Source of the DNA: Streptomyces sp. H39-S7 | Lineage (GTDB): Bacteria > Actinomycetota > Actinomycetes > Streptomycetales > Streptomycetaceae | Length of the DNA: 64,000 bases | Assembly (NCBI RefSeq): GCF_027158205.1 | Contig: NZ_JAPVLU010000011.1 | Span: 62,001 to 126,000, forward strand | Direction: 5' to 3' | Shown: one piece after another, positions 22,294-30,289 of the stretch | Position numbering within the stretch: the first letter of the stretch is position 1 | How the letters are laid out: every line of letters starts with the position of its first letter | Position numbers and translations under genes: made by a program | Notes under the pieces: model-generated | The model's database searches: none | What the model saw: only the letters and a program-made list of their open reading frames with translations | What the model was told of the DNA's origin: nothing

Positions 22294-24669
22294 TTATCGG
22301 CGGGGGCTGTCTTGCCCGGGCTCGGGGTGCGCGGGTGGGCGGCCGCTGGACGAGCCGGTGCGGCTGAGTTTCGGGTCCCACACCATGTACAGGCCCTCCA
22401 GGGCCCGCCGCTCCTCATCGGTGAGCTTTTCAGGAGCCTTGCGGACTTTGTGAATCCAGGCTCCAAGGTTGATCAGCTGCTCGCCCCAACTGGGCTCGTG
22501 GTGCCGGCGGGGAACGTTGAGGTTGCCCTCCCGCGCGAGGTAGTTGGCCGCGGCGCAGAAGTATGTACGGAATTCGTCGCGCCGGTCCGTGCCGACTTCG
22601 CCGCGGTAGAGACTTTCCGCGTTAGGTCCGATGTGGATGCTCAGGAGCAGTTGGGCCTGCGCGGGGTGCAGGGTGTGGAAGTGGTTGCGCTGGCGGTTGA
22701 GCCACTGTCCCAGCGGGGTGCCGTCGCTGGTTTTGTACGCGTTGGGGACGTGGCCGGTGCCGTGGACGGCCACGTACGCGGTGGCGGTGGCGTAGGTGCG
22801 GCGCCAGGTGACCGGGAAGGGCGGGTCCCACCACGGGTCGATACTGCGCAGGATCTCGTCGTGGGCCGCGTCCAGTTGTCCGGCGCGGGCCTTTCGCCGG
22901 CACTCCCCCAGCCAGATGCCGATGCGGTGTCCCCCGATCTCTTCGTGCTGTGCGGCGCCGAGGTGGCCGTGCCGGGCGGCATAGGCCCGAGCGTGGACCA
23001 GCATGCGGGCGAAGTCGCCCTGCGGGGTGGTCCAGAGCATGCCGAGCGCGTCGAGCGCCGTGCGGTGGGAATCTTCGAGGCGGCCTGCGATGTGGCGCAG
23101 CCGCTGATTGCTGACCCACTCCCCCAGGGCGAAGCCTTCGGTGTCGCGGTAGTCGGCGGGCACGTCGAGGTGCCCCAGGGTGTGGTGGTAGGCGGTGGCG
23201 GCGGGCAGGGCCTCGTCCCAGGCGCCGGTGGGGGGCAGCGTGACTTCCAGGCCGAGGGCCAGGGCGATCTCCAGGGCGCGCTCGGGAGCGTTGTAGTAGG
23301 TGCTGCGGGCCGGGCGCCCGGAGGGTCCGCTGCTGTGGGGCATGGCGACACGGTCGAGGTAGGTGTCGTCGTGGGCGCGCAGGGCCTGCAGGATCGACCA
23401 CAGGCCGGAGAATTGCGACTGCTGCAGCGCCTGGTGGGCGGTTGCCCCGTCGGGCAGGAACACCGGCACCACCAAGGTCGCCTTCTTGCCGGCGCCCGGG
23501 GCTTGGCGCAGGGCCCGGCCGATGGCCTGGATGGCGTCGATGACGCTCTTGCGGGCGGCCGCGAAGACCACAGCATCGATCGTGGGGATATCGACGCCTT
23601 CGTTGAGGACGCGGACGTTACTGAGCACCGCCTGCGGGCCGGCCCCACCGAACGCTGCCATTAGCCGGCGGCGCTGGGTGGCCGGCTGCGCGCCGTAGAC
23701 GCAGTTCGACCACAGGTCGGGGATGTGCAGGTCGCCGACGGCCTGGGCGGCGGTGGCGGGCAGCGAGGCGGCAAACGCGTTTGCGGCGGCGACGCGGTTG
23801 TGGAAGACCAGGACGCGCCGCAGGTCGTGCTCGCTGATCGCGCGCAGGACGGCGACCTGCAGGGCAGCGGCGCGCAGCCCGTTGTGGTGGGCGCTGTCGG
23901 CTGGTTTCGCGGTCAGGATGGAGCGCAGGTCGTGGTCGCGGACGATGGGCATCACCACCCGGTAGTCAGCGAGGATGCCGCGTTCGATGGCGTCGGCCAG
24001 CCCCAGGCGGTAGACGGTGGGACCGTAGATGTCGAGGCGGTCCATGGTGGCGGTGGGTGCGGCCTCCGCCAGGTCGGCGAAGGTGCTCAAGGCTGCGGGG
24101 GTGTTCCAGATGCGGGGGGTGGCGGTGAGGTAGAGGCGCAGTTTGGCGGGCAGGGCGGTGTCGTCGTGGATGGTGCCCCAGCCCTGCCCCAGCTTCATGC
24201 AGGTGCGGTGCGCTTCGTCGATCACGATCAGGTCCCAGGCCGGCAGGTCGTGCTGGTGGTGGGCCTGGCGGATGACGCGCAGGGAGGCATAGGTCACGAA
24301 GACGGTGAACGGTCCGGCACTGCTGCGGCTGATCTCGGCCACGTGGGCGGGTTCGTTGCTCATCACGGCCTCGTCCCGGGTCAGGCCGCTGCGGTGCTGC
24401 TGCAGTGAGGAGATGCCCAGGGCCGGCCCGCGGCGGCCTGCTTGGCGCCAGCGCTGGATCGTCTGGGTCAGCAGGTCCAAGGTGGGCACGGCTACCAGAA
24501 CCGCCCCGTTCGCAGCCAGCCGCTGCGCGGTCTCCGCAGCGGTGCGGGTCTTGCCCGTTCCGCACGCTGACACCACGGTGGCGCGGCGCTCTCCGGCTTC
24601 GAACGCGGCCACGGCAGCATGGACCGCTGCGATCTGATGCGGCCGTAGAGCGGGAGGAGTAGCAGCCAC
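22294..24669 (-). CDS. DEAH helicase with helicase-associated (HA) repeats, first copy
   Basis: From the GTG at 24669 (AAGGAA at correct spacing) the protein is 791 residues. It has a superfamily 2 core: Walker A SACGTGKT at 34-41, DEAH at 151-154, LYLTATPR, and the motif VI region DAIQAIGRALRQ. The C-terminal third contains at least four HA repeats of about 65-70 residues, each with a W...GEW/GxWLxxQR core (for example GFALGEWVSNQRLRHIAGRL, PLGQWLNRQRNHF). Such helicases are frequent on actinomycete plasmids and chromosome ends. It lies between tnsC and the second tniQ. A second, diverged relative occurs at 57.1-59.5 kb. Confidence 0.88.
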   Translation of the reverse strand: MAATPPALRPHQIAAVHAAVAAFEAGERRATVVSACGTGKTRTAAETAQRLAANGAVLVAVPTLDLLTQTIQRWRQAGRRGPALGISSLQQHRSGLTRDEAVMSNEPAHVAEISRSSAGPFTVFVTYASLRVIRQAHHQHDLPAWDLIVIDEAHRTCMKLGQGWGTIHDDTALPAKLRLYLTATPRIWNTPAALSTFADLAEAAPTATMDRLDIYGPTVYRLGLADAIERGILADYRVVMPIVRDHDLRSILTAKPADSAHHNGLRAAALQVAVLRAISEHDLRRVLVFHNRVAAANAFAASLPATAAQAVGDLHIPDLWSNCVYGAQPATQRRRLMAAFGGAGPQAVLSNVRVLNEGVDIPTIDAVVFAAARKSVIDAIQAIGRALRQAPGAGKKATLVVPVFLPDGATAHQALQQSQFSGLWSILQALRAHDDTYLDRVAMPHSSGPSGRPARSTYYNAPERALEIALALGLEVTLPPTGAWDEALPAATAYHHTLGHLDVPADYRDTEGFALGEWVSNQRLRHIAGRLEDSHRTALDALGMLWTTPQGDFARMLVHARAYAARHGHLGAAQHEEIGGHRIGIWLGECRRKARAGQLDAAHDEILRSIDPWWDPPFPVTWRRTYATATAYVAVHGTGHVPNAYKTSDGTPLGQWLNRQRNHFHTLHPAQAQLLLSIHIGPNAESLYRGEVGTDRRDEFRTYFCAAANYLAREGNLNVPRRHHEPSWGEQLINLGAWIHKVRKAPEKLTDEERRALEGLYMVWDPKLSRTGSSSGRPPAHPEPGQDSPRR

Positions 24670-24890
24670 ACGATTCCTTAGGATCTGCCTCGCGGCGCCC
24701 AGCACGCAGCGCGTTATGATCCTGGACCCTATGCAGGAACCGCCTCCTTGGCGGTCAGAACCAGATATGCCGGACGGATCGCCGCCTGAGCGCAGGGCAG
24801 TTGAGCCCGGACCCGGCATGATCTTCGTTCTACGGCGGCTCTTGCGCATGGCACGTAGTGCGCAGACGGGTTGACGAAGGAGCGGGCACC

Positions 24891-26015
24891 ATGGTGAAGG
24901 TCGCGAAGAAGGCCGGTACCCGCGGCAGGGTCTGGAAGCCGGTGGCGGCGCATCCCCGCAGGGTTCGTCTGATCGCGCAGGAGTCGACCGGCTCGTTTGT
25001 GTCCCGGCTGGCCGCCGCGCACGGCATGTCCTGCGGCGAGTTGCTGGACGTGGTCGGAGCCGGCACCGTAGCGATGGAGCCGCAGTTCACCGAGCTCTAC
25101 CTCAACGCAGCCGCACTGGAACGGTTGGCGGACGTGTCGGGCCACAGTCGGGACGTCCTGCAGCACACGCTGCCGAGTCTGGGCGCGCACCGCCTGCTGC
25201 CCGATGATGGCGGCCCGCGGTGGACGTGGCCGCAGTGGCAGGCCCGCGGGGTGTTCCTGGTGCGGGCCTGCGAGTTGTGCACCGCATCCCTGCGCATGCC
25301 GCACGAGGTGTATCTGGTCTCGACGACCCGGTGGCGGGTCTGCGCCCGCCACGGCCGCTGGCTCGACAACCTGCGCGAAGGAGGCAAGACCTGGCTGTGC
25401 CTGCGGGCGGTGCCCGAGGTGATGGAGGCCCACCGGGGTCGGATGCTGCTTGAGCGGCGTCTGGGCGGCGGGGGCCGTGTGCTGTTCGCGGACGCCCTGC
25501 ACATCGCCGCGCTGTGGTGGAACCTGCCCCATCTGTCCCCGCCGGTATGGGGGCAGCGACAGGCGCGCCTGCAGGCAGGCGGGGGTGGTGACCTGCGGGC
25601 AGCGGCACTGGTCGCCTACCCCGAAGTGGCGGACCTCGCCAGGGCTTTGGCGGCCCGCGAACGGCGCCGGATGCGCGGCTCGTGGACCGATGCCGACGAT
25701 GATGGCTGGCTGAACAGCCTGCGGGGCCGGCTGGAGGACTGGCAGATGCCGTCGTCGCACGCTGTTCTGCCCCTGTCCCAGTGGGCAGCACAGCACAGCG
25801 CGCCGACCGGAGGGCGAGCGCCGGGCAGTGACCTGGAGCAGGCGAACCGGCGCCCCTCCCGAGGGCGGTACCGGCGCCTGCCCGCTACGTATCCGCACGG
25901 GGCACCGGTGACAGACGCCCATCTGGAAGAGCTGACCTGTATGCCCTGGCGCTTCGGCGAGGATCCACCCGAGCTGGATCCGGCGTTTCTGTGGTCGATG
26001 GTCGGCCAAGCCTGA
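24891..26015 (+). CDS. tniQ: TniQ-like target-selection protein (second copy)
   Basis: The 374-residue protein starts at ATG with GAAGGAG eight bases upstream. It has RLIAQESTGSFVSRLAAAHG near the N-terminus, the zinc pair CELC (about 127) and VCARHGRW, and the C-terminal LEELTCMPWRFGEDP. It is paralogous to the gene at 14713 and divergent from the helicase. Two TniQ proteins with one TnsABC set suggests two target routes, as in some Tn7-like elements with more than one TniQ; which one serves this transposon is not known. Confidence 0.78.
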   Translation: MVKVAKKAGTRGRVWKPVAAHPRRVRLIAQESTGSFVSRLAAAHGMSCGELLDVVGAGTVAMEPQFTELYLNAAALERLADVSGHSRDVLQHTLPSLGAHRLLPDDGGPRWTWPQWQARGVFLVRACELCTASLRMPHEVYLVSTTRWRVCARHGRWLDNLREGGKTWLCLRAVPEVMEAHRGRMLLERRLGGGGRVLFADALHIAALWWNLPHLSPPVWGQRQARLQAGGGGDLRAAALVAYPEVADLARALAARERRRMRGSWTDADDDGWLNSLRGRLEDWQMPSSHAVLPLSQWAAQHSAPTGGRAPGSDLEQANRRPSRGRYRRLPATYPHGAPVTDAHLEELTCMPWRFGEDPPELDPAFLWSMVGQA

Positions 26016-26094
26016 TCGGTGTCGCTGGCGGAGCCGGGTCACCTCGCACCCGGCGGTGACCGGGCTCCGGCACGGCTGTCCTCAGCCGCCTCGC

Positions 26095-26282
26095 TGGCCC
26101 TCCTCGAAGAAGTCTCCCCTGCCCTGGCTGAGGTCCGGAGAGGGGGGATCGAAGCCCTGAACGAACGGCACGTTGAGGCAATTCGGACGTCGAACCGGCG
26201 CGCGGACGAATATTTGAGGCGTGCCGAGGCCATTAGCCGCCAGCCCGCAGAACGGGCGTAGAAGGGCTTCACCGGCAAGCCC
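26095..26282 (+). pseudogene. Degenerate fragment of the gene at 36175
   Basis: The translated segment (LLEEVSPALAEVRRG..., VEAIRTSNRRADEYLRRAEA, ISRQPAERA) closely matches residues about 265-325 of the intact protein at 36.2-37.3 kb (LFVEASPALIVARNE, IEAIRSSNRRTNDYLERAEA, ISRQPAERAW). The Trp codon that follows in the intact gene is a TAG here, and homology ends shortly after. DNA similarity is high across about 185 bp. Together the two copies form direct repeats around the 26-37 kb segment. Confidence 0.75.
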
Positions 26283-26547
26283 GCGATTTTGGATGTCATG
26301 GCCGAACTGTTGACCATATCTGCCCCCGGCACGCATGGCCTGGTACTTCCGCCGGGAAGTGCCCAAAGGACCGCTGGCGAGGCCGCCCAGTTCGTGCGGG
26401 ATGCAGAAGCATGTCGCCGCCAGGGAGCGGTGGTGGCACGTGCGGCTCTTTCCTGACGGTCTCTGATTTTTCGCTTGCGTAAACCCCCAGGGGCCCGGCT
26501 CGCCATGCAGGCAGCACCACCCGCGGGCCGTAGCTCGTTGCCGGGCA
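26283..26547. other. Gene-free stretch before the nuclease-like gene
   Basis: No supported ORF. It should contain the promoter of the downstream 750-residue gene, though no clear -10/-35 pair is seen. Confidence 0.4.
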
Positions 26548-28800
26548 GTGTCAGTACCCACCGATAGCGTTGATGCTGTGATCAAGGAGTACTACCCACA
26601 GGCATGGCAGCACCTGCGCAACGCACGTCAGGCGGAGACGATGATGGCGTCGTCGTGGAGCACGCTTCTTGAGGGTGGCCTTGTCGAGGAGAGCGTGGTC
26701 ACGCATGCGGATGGGTCTGGAGTCATCGGTGCCTGGCTGGCGTGGCCGCCCGGCGGGCAGGCGGAACTGACCGGGCTCTTCCATGAGTGTGTAGAGGAGC
26801 TGTGGGCGTGTCTGGACTCGCTGGTGACGGAGTCGGTTGAATCGTTCAGCGTGCTGCACCGTCCGCGCAGGACGGAGTATCCCCGATTCTTTCCGGTCGC
26901 CGATTCCCTAGACGGTTTCCGGGCATTGCTGGCCGAATCCTGCATGGACGGCACCCTGCGCTCTCACGTGGCGATGGTGGAGGATTGCCAGCCGTTCCAG
27001 AACACCGACGACGACGAGGTCATCGACCGGATACGCCGAGGGCTGTCCCATCTGACGCAGTGGAACCTCGCCCTGGATTCAGGAGCGGCGATGGGTGCCT
27101 GGGCGACCCCAGGCGACCCACAGATTAATGCCGCGGAGCCTGCCGTGCTCGAGAGCCTGCACGCGGCAGCACCCTGTGCACTCGGCAAGGACGAGCGTGC
27201 CCTGGCCCACTACCAGCTGAGCTCTTACCACAAGGGATGCGCCGTGCACGCGCTGGCAGACACCTACATCGACTTGTGCTTCACCGAAGGATTCAACCCG
27301 GCAGGCAATGAGGACACCTTCGAGCAGCGACTGGAACTGGTGATCGAGGCGGTCACCCGGTTCGCCGTCTCGTTCGCCTGGCTCTCCCGCCAAGTGCCGG
27401 GTAGCAGGCAGGTGCTATCTGCCGATCGAGCCGACGCTAACAGCACGTGGGTCGAGGCAGCACGCTCGTCCCGAAACTGGTCTGCCGAGCAACTGGCGGC
27501 GCTGGCCTCATCGGAAATCGGCCTGGGACGGGTCTTGGATTCCGACGCTCTCACGCTGATGGTCAGCACGCCAAGCGGGGTGTACGAGCGGGTCGTTCCG
27601 CACGCGACGCCCTTGCGCGCTCATGACCGGCGGGGCACAGCTGCGGAGATAGCCGTTCAGGACGCTGCCGCGACCTGGGGCCTGCCCGACTTTGTGATGG
27701 CCCCGAGCGTGGAACGCAAAGGACGCGGCGTGAGGGAGATCAGCGACGGACTGTTGGTGGTCGGTGACTGCGGTGTCGTCGTACAGATCAAGGCCCGTGA
27801 AGGCGAACCCGGCACGGCAGAGCGAGAGACGTCCTGGGTCTCCAAACAGCTGACGGCAGCGGGCAGGCAGATCCATGGCACTGTGCGCCGGCTGAAAGCC
27901 GGGGACGTGCAAATGGTCAATGGACGGGGACGCAGCGTCCACATCAACAGCCCCACCATCGACTGGGTCGGTGTCATTATTATCGAGCATCCCGATCCCC
28001 CGCAGGGCCTGGCTGTTGCCGCGCACCACGGCAGTATTCCGGTGATCGCCCTGCTGCGGCGGGACTGGGAGTTCTTGTTCAACCAGCTGCGTTCCACCTA
28101 CGCCGTCGTCGCCTATCTGCACCGTGTCGGAGTATCGGCGCCCAAGCTGGGCGGCGAGCCGGAGCGCTACTACGAGCTCGCGGCCGCGGATGCCGAGGCG
28201 GTGCCAGGAGAGGTCGACCCGTCCTGGACACGGCGCGGCGGACAGCCGCACAGCGTGCCCCTCCTGCCCGCAGCCCCAGCTGGCAGCGACGATGACGAAG
28301 CCCACACCATGGTCCGTATCCTGCTCGAGGACGTGGCCACCAGCCCGATGAATCCCGGCGAGTGGCAGACCTGGCAGCGGACGCTGGCTTCTTTGGACAG
28401 TCTGCCTGTCGGGTACCGCTCCGATCTGGGCCGGTTGCTGCTCGACGCCTTGGCGACAGTCGCCGAGACCGAAGCAGGCAACACAGCGTGGCGGATGCGT
28501 ACCTTTGGCGCTGGCCCCAATCAAGACCAGCTCGGCTTCGCCGTCTGCTCTGCCTTGAACGACCGCACCCGCACCGCGTTCTCCGCCTGGCTCCAGCTAC
28601 GCCATCACGAACGCGGTGAGAGTACGGATCTCGCACATCTCACGTCGGTGGGTGTGCTGCTCACGCCTCGTACCGACGGGTACCGGGATTGGGACACCAC
28701 CGTGCACGCCATCAGCGGCGACCCGGAACTGACGGATGATGAACTCCGCAGATACCAGGCCCTATTCAACGCTCCCCCAGCTCGTCAGGAGCAAACGTGA
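26548..28800 (+). CDS. Unrecognised 750-residue protein with nuclease-like core
   Basis: I do not recognise the family over its length. Near residues 394-415 the sequence EISDGLLVVGDCGVVVQIKA has the acidic residue...D...QxK arrangement of the PD-(D/E)XK nuclease fold, followed by WVSKQLTAAGRQIHGTVRR. The N-terminal 370 residues are helical with Cys/His scattered and no clear motif (ELTGLFHECVEELWACLD). The C-terminal 200 residues are also helical. GTG start; a second GTG eleven codons on is possible. It stands alone and converges on a second endonuclease-type gene. A role as a restriction or abortive nuclease is inference from the motif and the neighbourhood. Confidence 0.7.
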   Translation: MSVPTDSVDAVIKEYYPQAWQHLRNARQAETMMASSWSTLLEGGLVEESVVTHADGSGVIGAWLAWPPGGQAELTGLFHECVEELWACLDSLVTESVESFSVLHRPRRTEYPRFFPVADSLDGFRALLAESCMDGTLRSHVAMVEDCQPFQNTDDDEVIDRIRRGLSHLTQWNLALDSGAAMGAWATPGDPQINAAEPAVLESLHAAAPCALGKDERALAHYQLSSYHKGCAVHALADTYIDLCFTEGFNPAGNEDTFEQRLELVIEAVTRFAVSFAWLSRQVPGSRQVLSADRADANSTWVEAARSSRNWSAEQLAALASSEIGLGRVLDSDALTLMVSTPSGVYERVVPHATPLRAHDRRGTAAEIAVQDAAATWGLPDFVMAPSVERKGRGVREISDGLLVVGDCGVVVQIKAREGEPGTAERETSWVSKQLTAAGRQIHGTVRRLKAGDVQMVNGRGRSVHINSPTIDWVGVIIIEHPDPPQGLAVAAHHGSIPVIALLRRDWEFLFNQLRSTYAVVAYLHRVGVSAPKLGGEPERYYELAAADAEAVPGEVDPSWTRRGGQPHSVPLLPAAPAGSDDDEAHTMVRILLEDVATSPMNPGEWQTWQRTLASLDSLPVGYRSDLGRLLLDALATVAETEAGNTAWRMRTFGAGPNQDQLGFAVCSALNDRTRTAFSAWLQLRHHERGESTDLAHLTSVGVLLTPRTDGYRDWDTTVHAISGDPELTDDELRRYQALFNAPPARQEQT

Positions 28801-28979
28801 GGCCGGCGCCCTTGAGCCCGTAGTACAGCAACCAGCTGCCACTCATGCATCGGTCAGCGCAGTCCGCCCAGAGCACCAGCCCGCTGCCCCACGTGGGGCC
28901 GCCACCTCGAACGCATCGTGGACCCCGCCATTTGGGCGGTTGTCCACACATGGCGGAGCCGGCGTCTGCCCAATAGTTG

Positions 28980-30044
28980 TCATCCGAGTCCTTCCAGGAA
29001 TTGGGATGCCTCGTACCGGAGCTGGAAGGTATGGGCGTGGTCGCCGTTCATCCAGTACAGGGTCATGGCGGAAAGAATGCTTTCTTTCACCCAGCGGGTG
29101 CGAGAGGGCGCACCAGCATTCTGGTCGAGGATCCATGCCTCCACCTGTTGTGGCAGGCCGAAGGTCAGCCTGTAAGCGTCCGGGGCGTCCAGGGCGCGGA
29201 TTTCCCACACATGGTGGGGTGCCGACTGCCTGAGTCGGCGCAGGCGGACCAGGTGTGTCGGGTGCTCGAGCGCGTAGTTGACGAAGGCGTACAGGTCGTC
29301 GGAGGCTAGGCCGAGGACGAACGGTGCGGCGGGAAAAGCCAGGATCAGTCCCAGGGTGGAGCGGCTTTGCAGGCTTTCTGCCAGGACGTCGAGAGGAATG
29401 GTGAGCGAGGGGTGGGAGACGACCGGTTCCTCCCACAAGTCGAGAAGTGGCCGCCGCAGATAGTTCCGAATCTCGTTGGTGGCAGGGATGTCGGCCGCCG
29501 GCAACGCCTTCATCGCGGCGTGGACATCCTTTGCTGCCGTCCTCACCAAATTCCGTAGCTTCTTGAAGTCCGGGACCGACAGGTCCACCAGGGACAGCTG
29601 GTGGGCGAGCGCGAACTCTTGGGCATCCTGGGTGAATCCGGAGGTCGAGAAGATCGCGTAGCTGTAGCGGTAGCGGGTCCTTGGCCGACGCGGGCCTGAG
29701 CTCGTCGCCACGGTGGTAATGACATTTTCGTTCACGTCGTGCACGACTCCGTGGCCGTTGCGGACGGTGGAGAGTCCGACCTTGGGGTGCGTGAACTTCC
29801 CCTCGACGAACAGGCGTACCGGCAGCGAGAAGGGCGGGACATACCGGAACTGCCCCAGCGTGTCTGCCTGATGCCACGCTCCACGGCCGCGCACTACCAG
29901 GCCGTGGTTGCGTTCCTCCAGCACTTTCCACGGCACCTTCTCCTGATCGTCCCGTGCGGTGAGGACTTCGTACCCACTGGACCGCAGCAGCCATGCCAGG
30001 ACTTCTTCCAGGATGTATCCGCGCAGCACAGCCTCAGCGATCAT
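28980..30044 (-). CDS. PD-(D/E)XK restriction-endonuclease-like protein
   Basis: The 354-residue protein has an N-terminal ILEEVLAWLLRSSGYEVL typical of Mrr-type nuclease folds. Candidate catalytic residues follow: Asp61 (HQADTLG) and Glu81/Lys83 (RLFVEGKF). A second half (about 200-354) of unknown function ends with AHTFQLRYEASQFLEGLG. The pattern D...ExK supports a metal-dependent DNA nuclease. It is on the same strand as, and downstream of, the SIR2-STAND gene with a 245-bp gap, so it may be independently transcribed. Confidence 0.75.
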   Translation of the reverse strand: MIAEAVLRGYILEEVLAWLLRSSGYEVLTARDDQEKVPWKVLEERNHGLVVRGRGAWHQADTLGQFRYVPPFSLPVRLFVEGKFTHPKVGLSTVRNGHGVVHDVNENVITTVATSSGPRRPRTRYRYSYAIFSTSGFTQDAQEFALAHQLSLVDLSVPDFKKLRNLVRTAAKDVHAAMKALPAADIPATNEIRNYLRRPLLDLWEEPVVSHPSLTIPLDVLAESLQSRSTLGLILAFPAAPFVLGLASDDLYAFVNYALEHPTHLVRLRRLRQSAPHHVWEIRALDAPDAYRLTFGLPQQVEAWILDQNAGAPSRTRWVKESILSAMTLYWMNGDHAHTFQLRYEASQFLEGLG

Positions 30045-30289
30045 GGCGAAACCCTAACCGTGTCGCGGTAGGGCCCGCCAAGCGGTGCCGGGCGGTGGGA
30101 TGTCATCGCGCGCACCTCCTCACGCTGGTGCCACGGAGCGGGGCCCGAAGGCACCAGCAGGGTCGGGTGACGCGGTACGGGGCCCATCGTGCTCGCGGGC
30201 TATGCCGTCTGCCGTTGAGGAATCCAGCACTGCGCAGCGGCGCAGCGGAACCAGTCATGCGTCGGCTTCGCCGGGCGAAGGCGACCGCC

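Noticed and set aside
22312-23664. 450-codon plus-strand frame opposite the HA-repeat helicase
   Set aside because: Shadow of a well-supported helicase; composition typical of antisense GC-rich frames.
14644-26300. Type V or I-F CRISPR-associated transposon
   Set aside because: TnsABC and TniQ are present, but no cas gene or CRISPR repeat array could be found in the window.
28843-29994. 383-codon minus-strand frame
   Set aside because: Overlaps the PD-(D/E)XK gene in another frame, with strongly biased Arg/Pro composition and no motifs.
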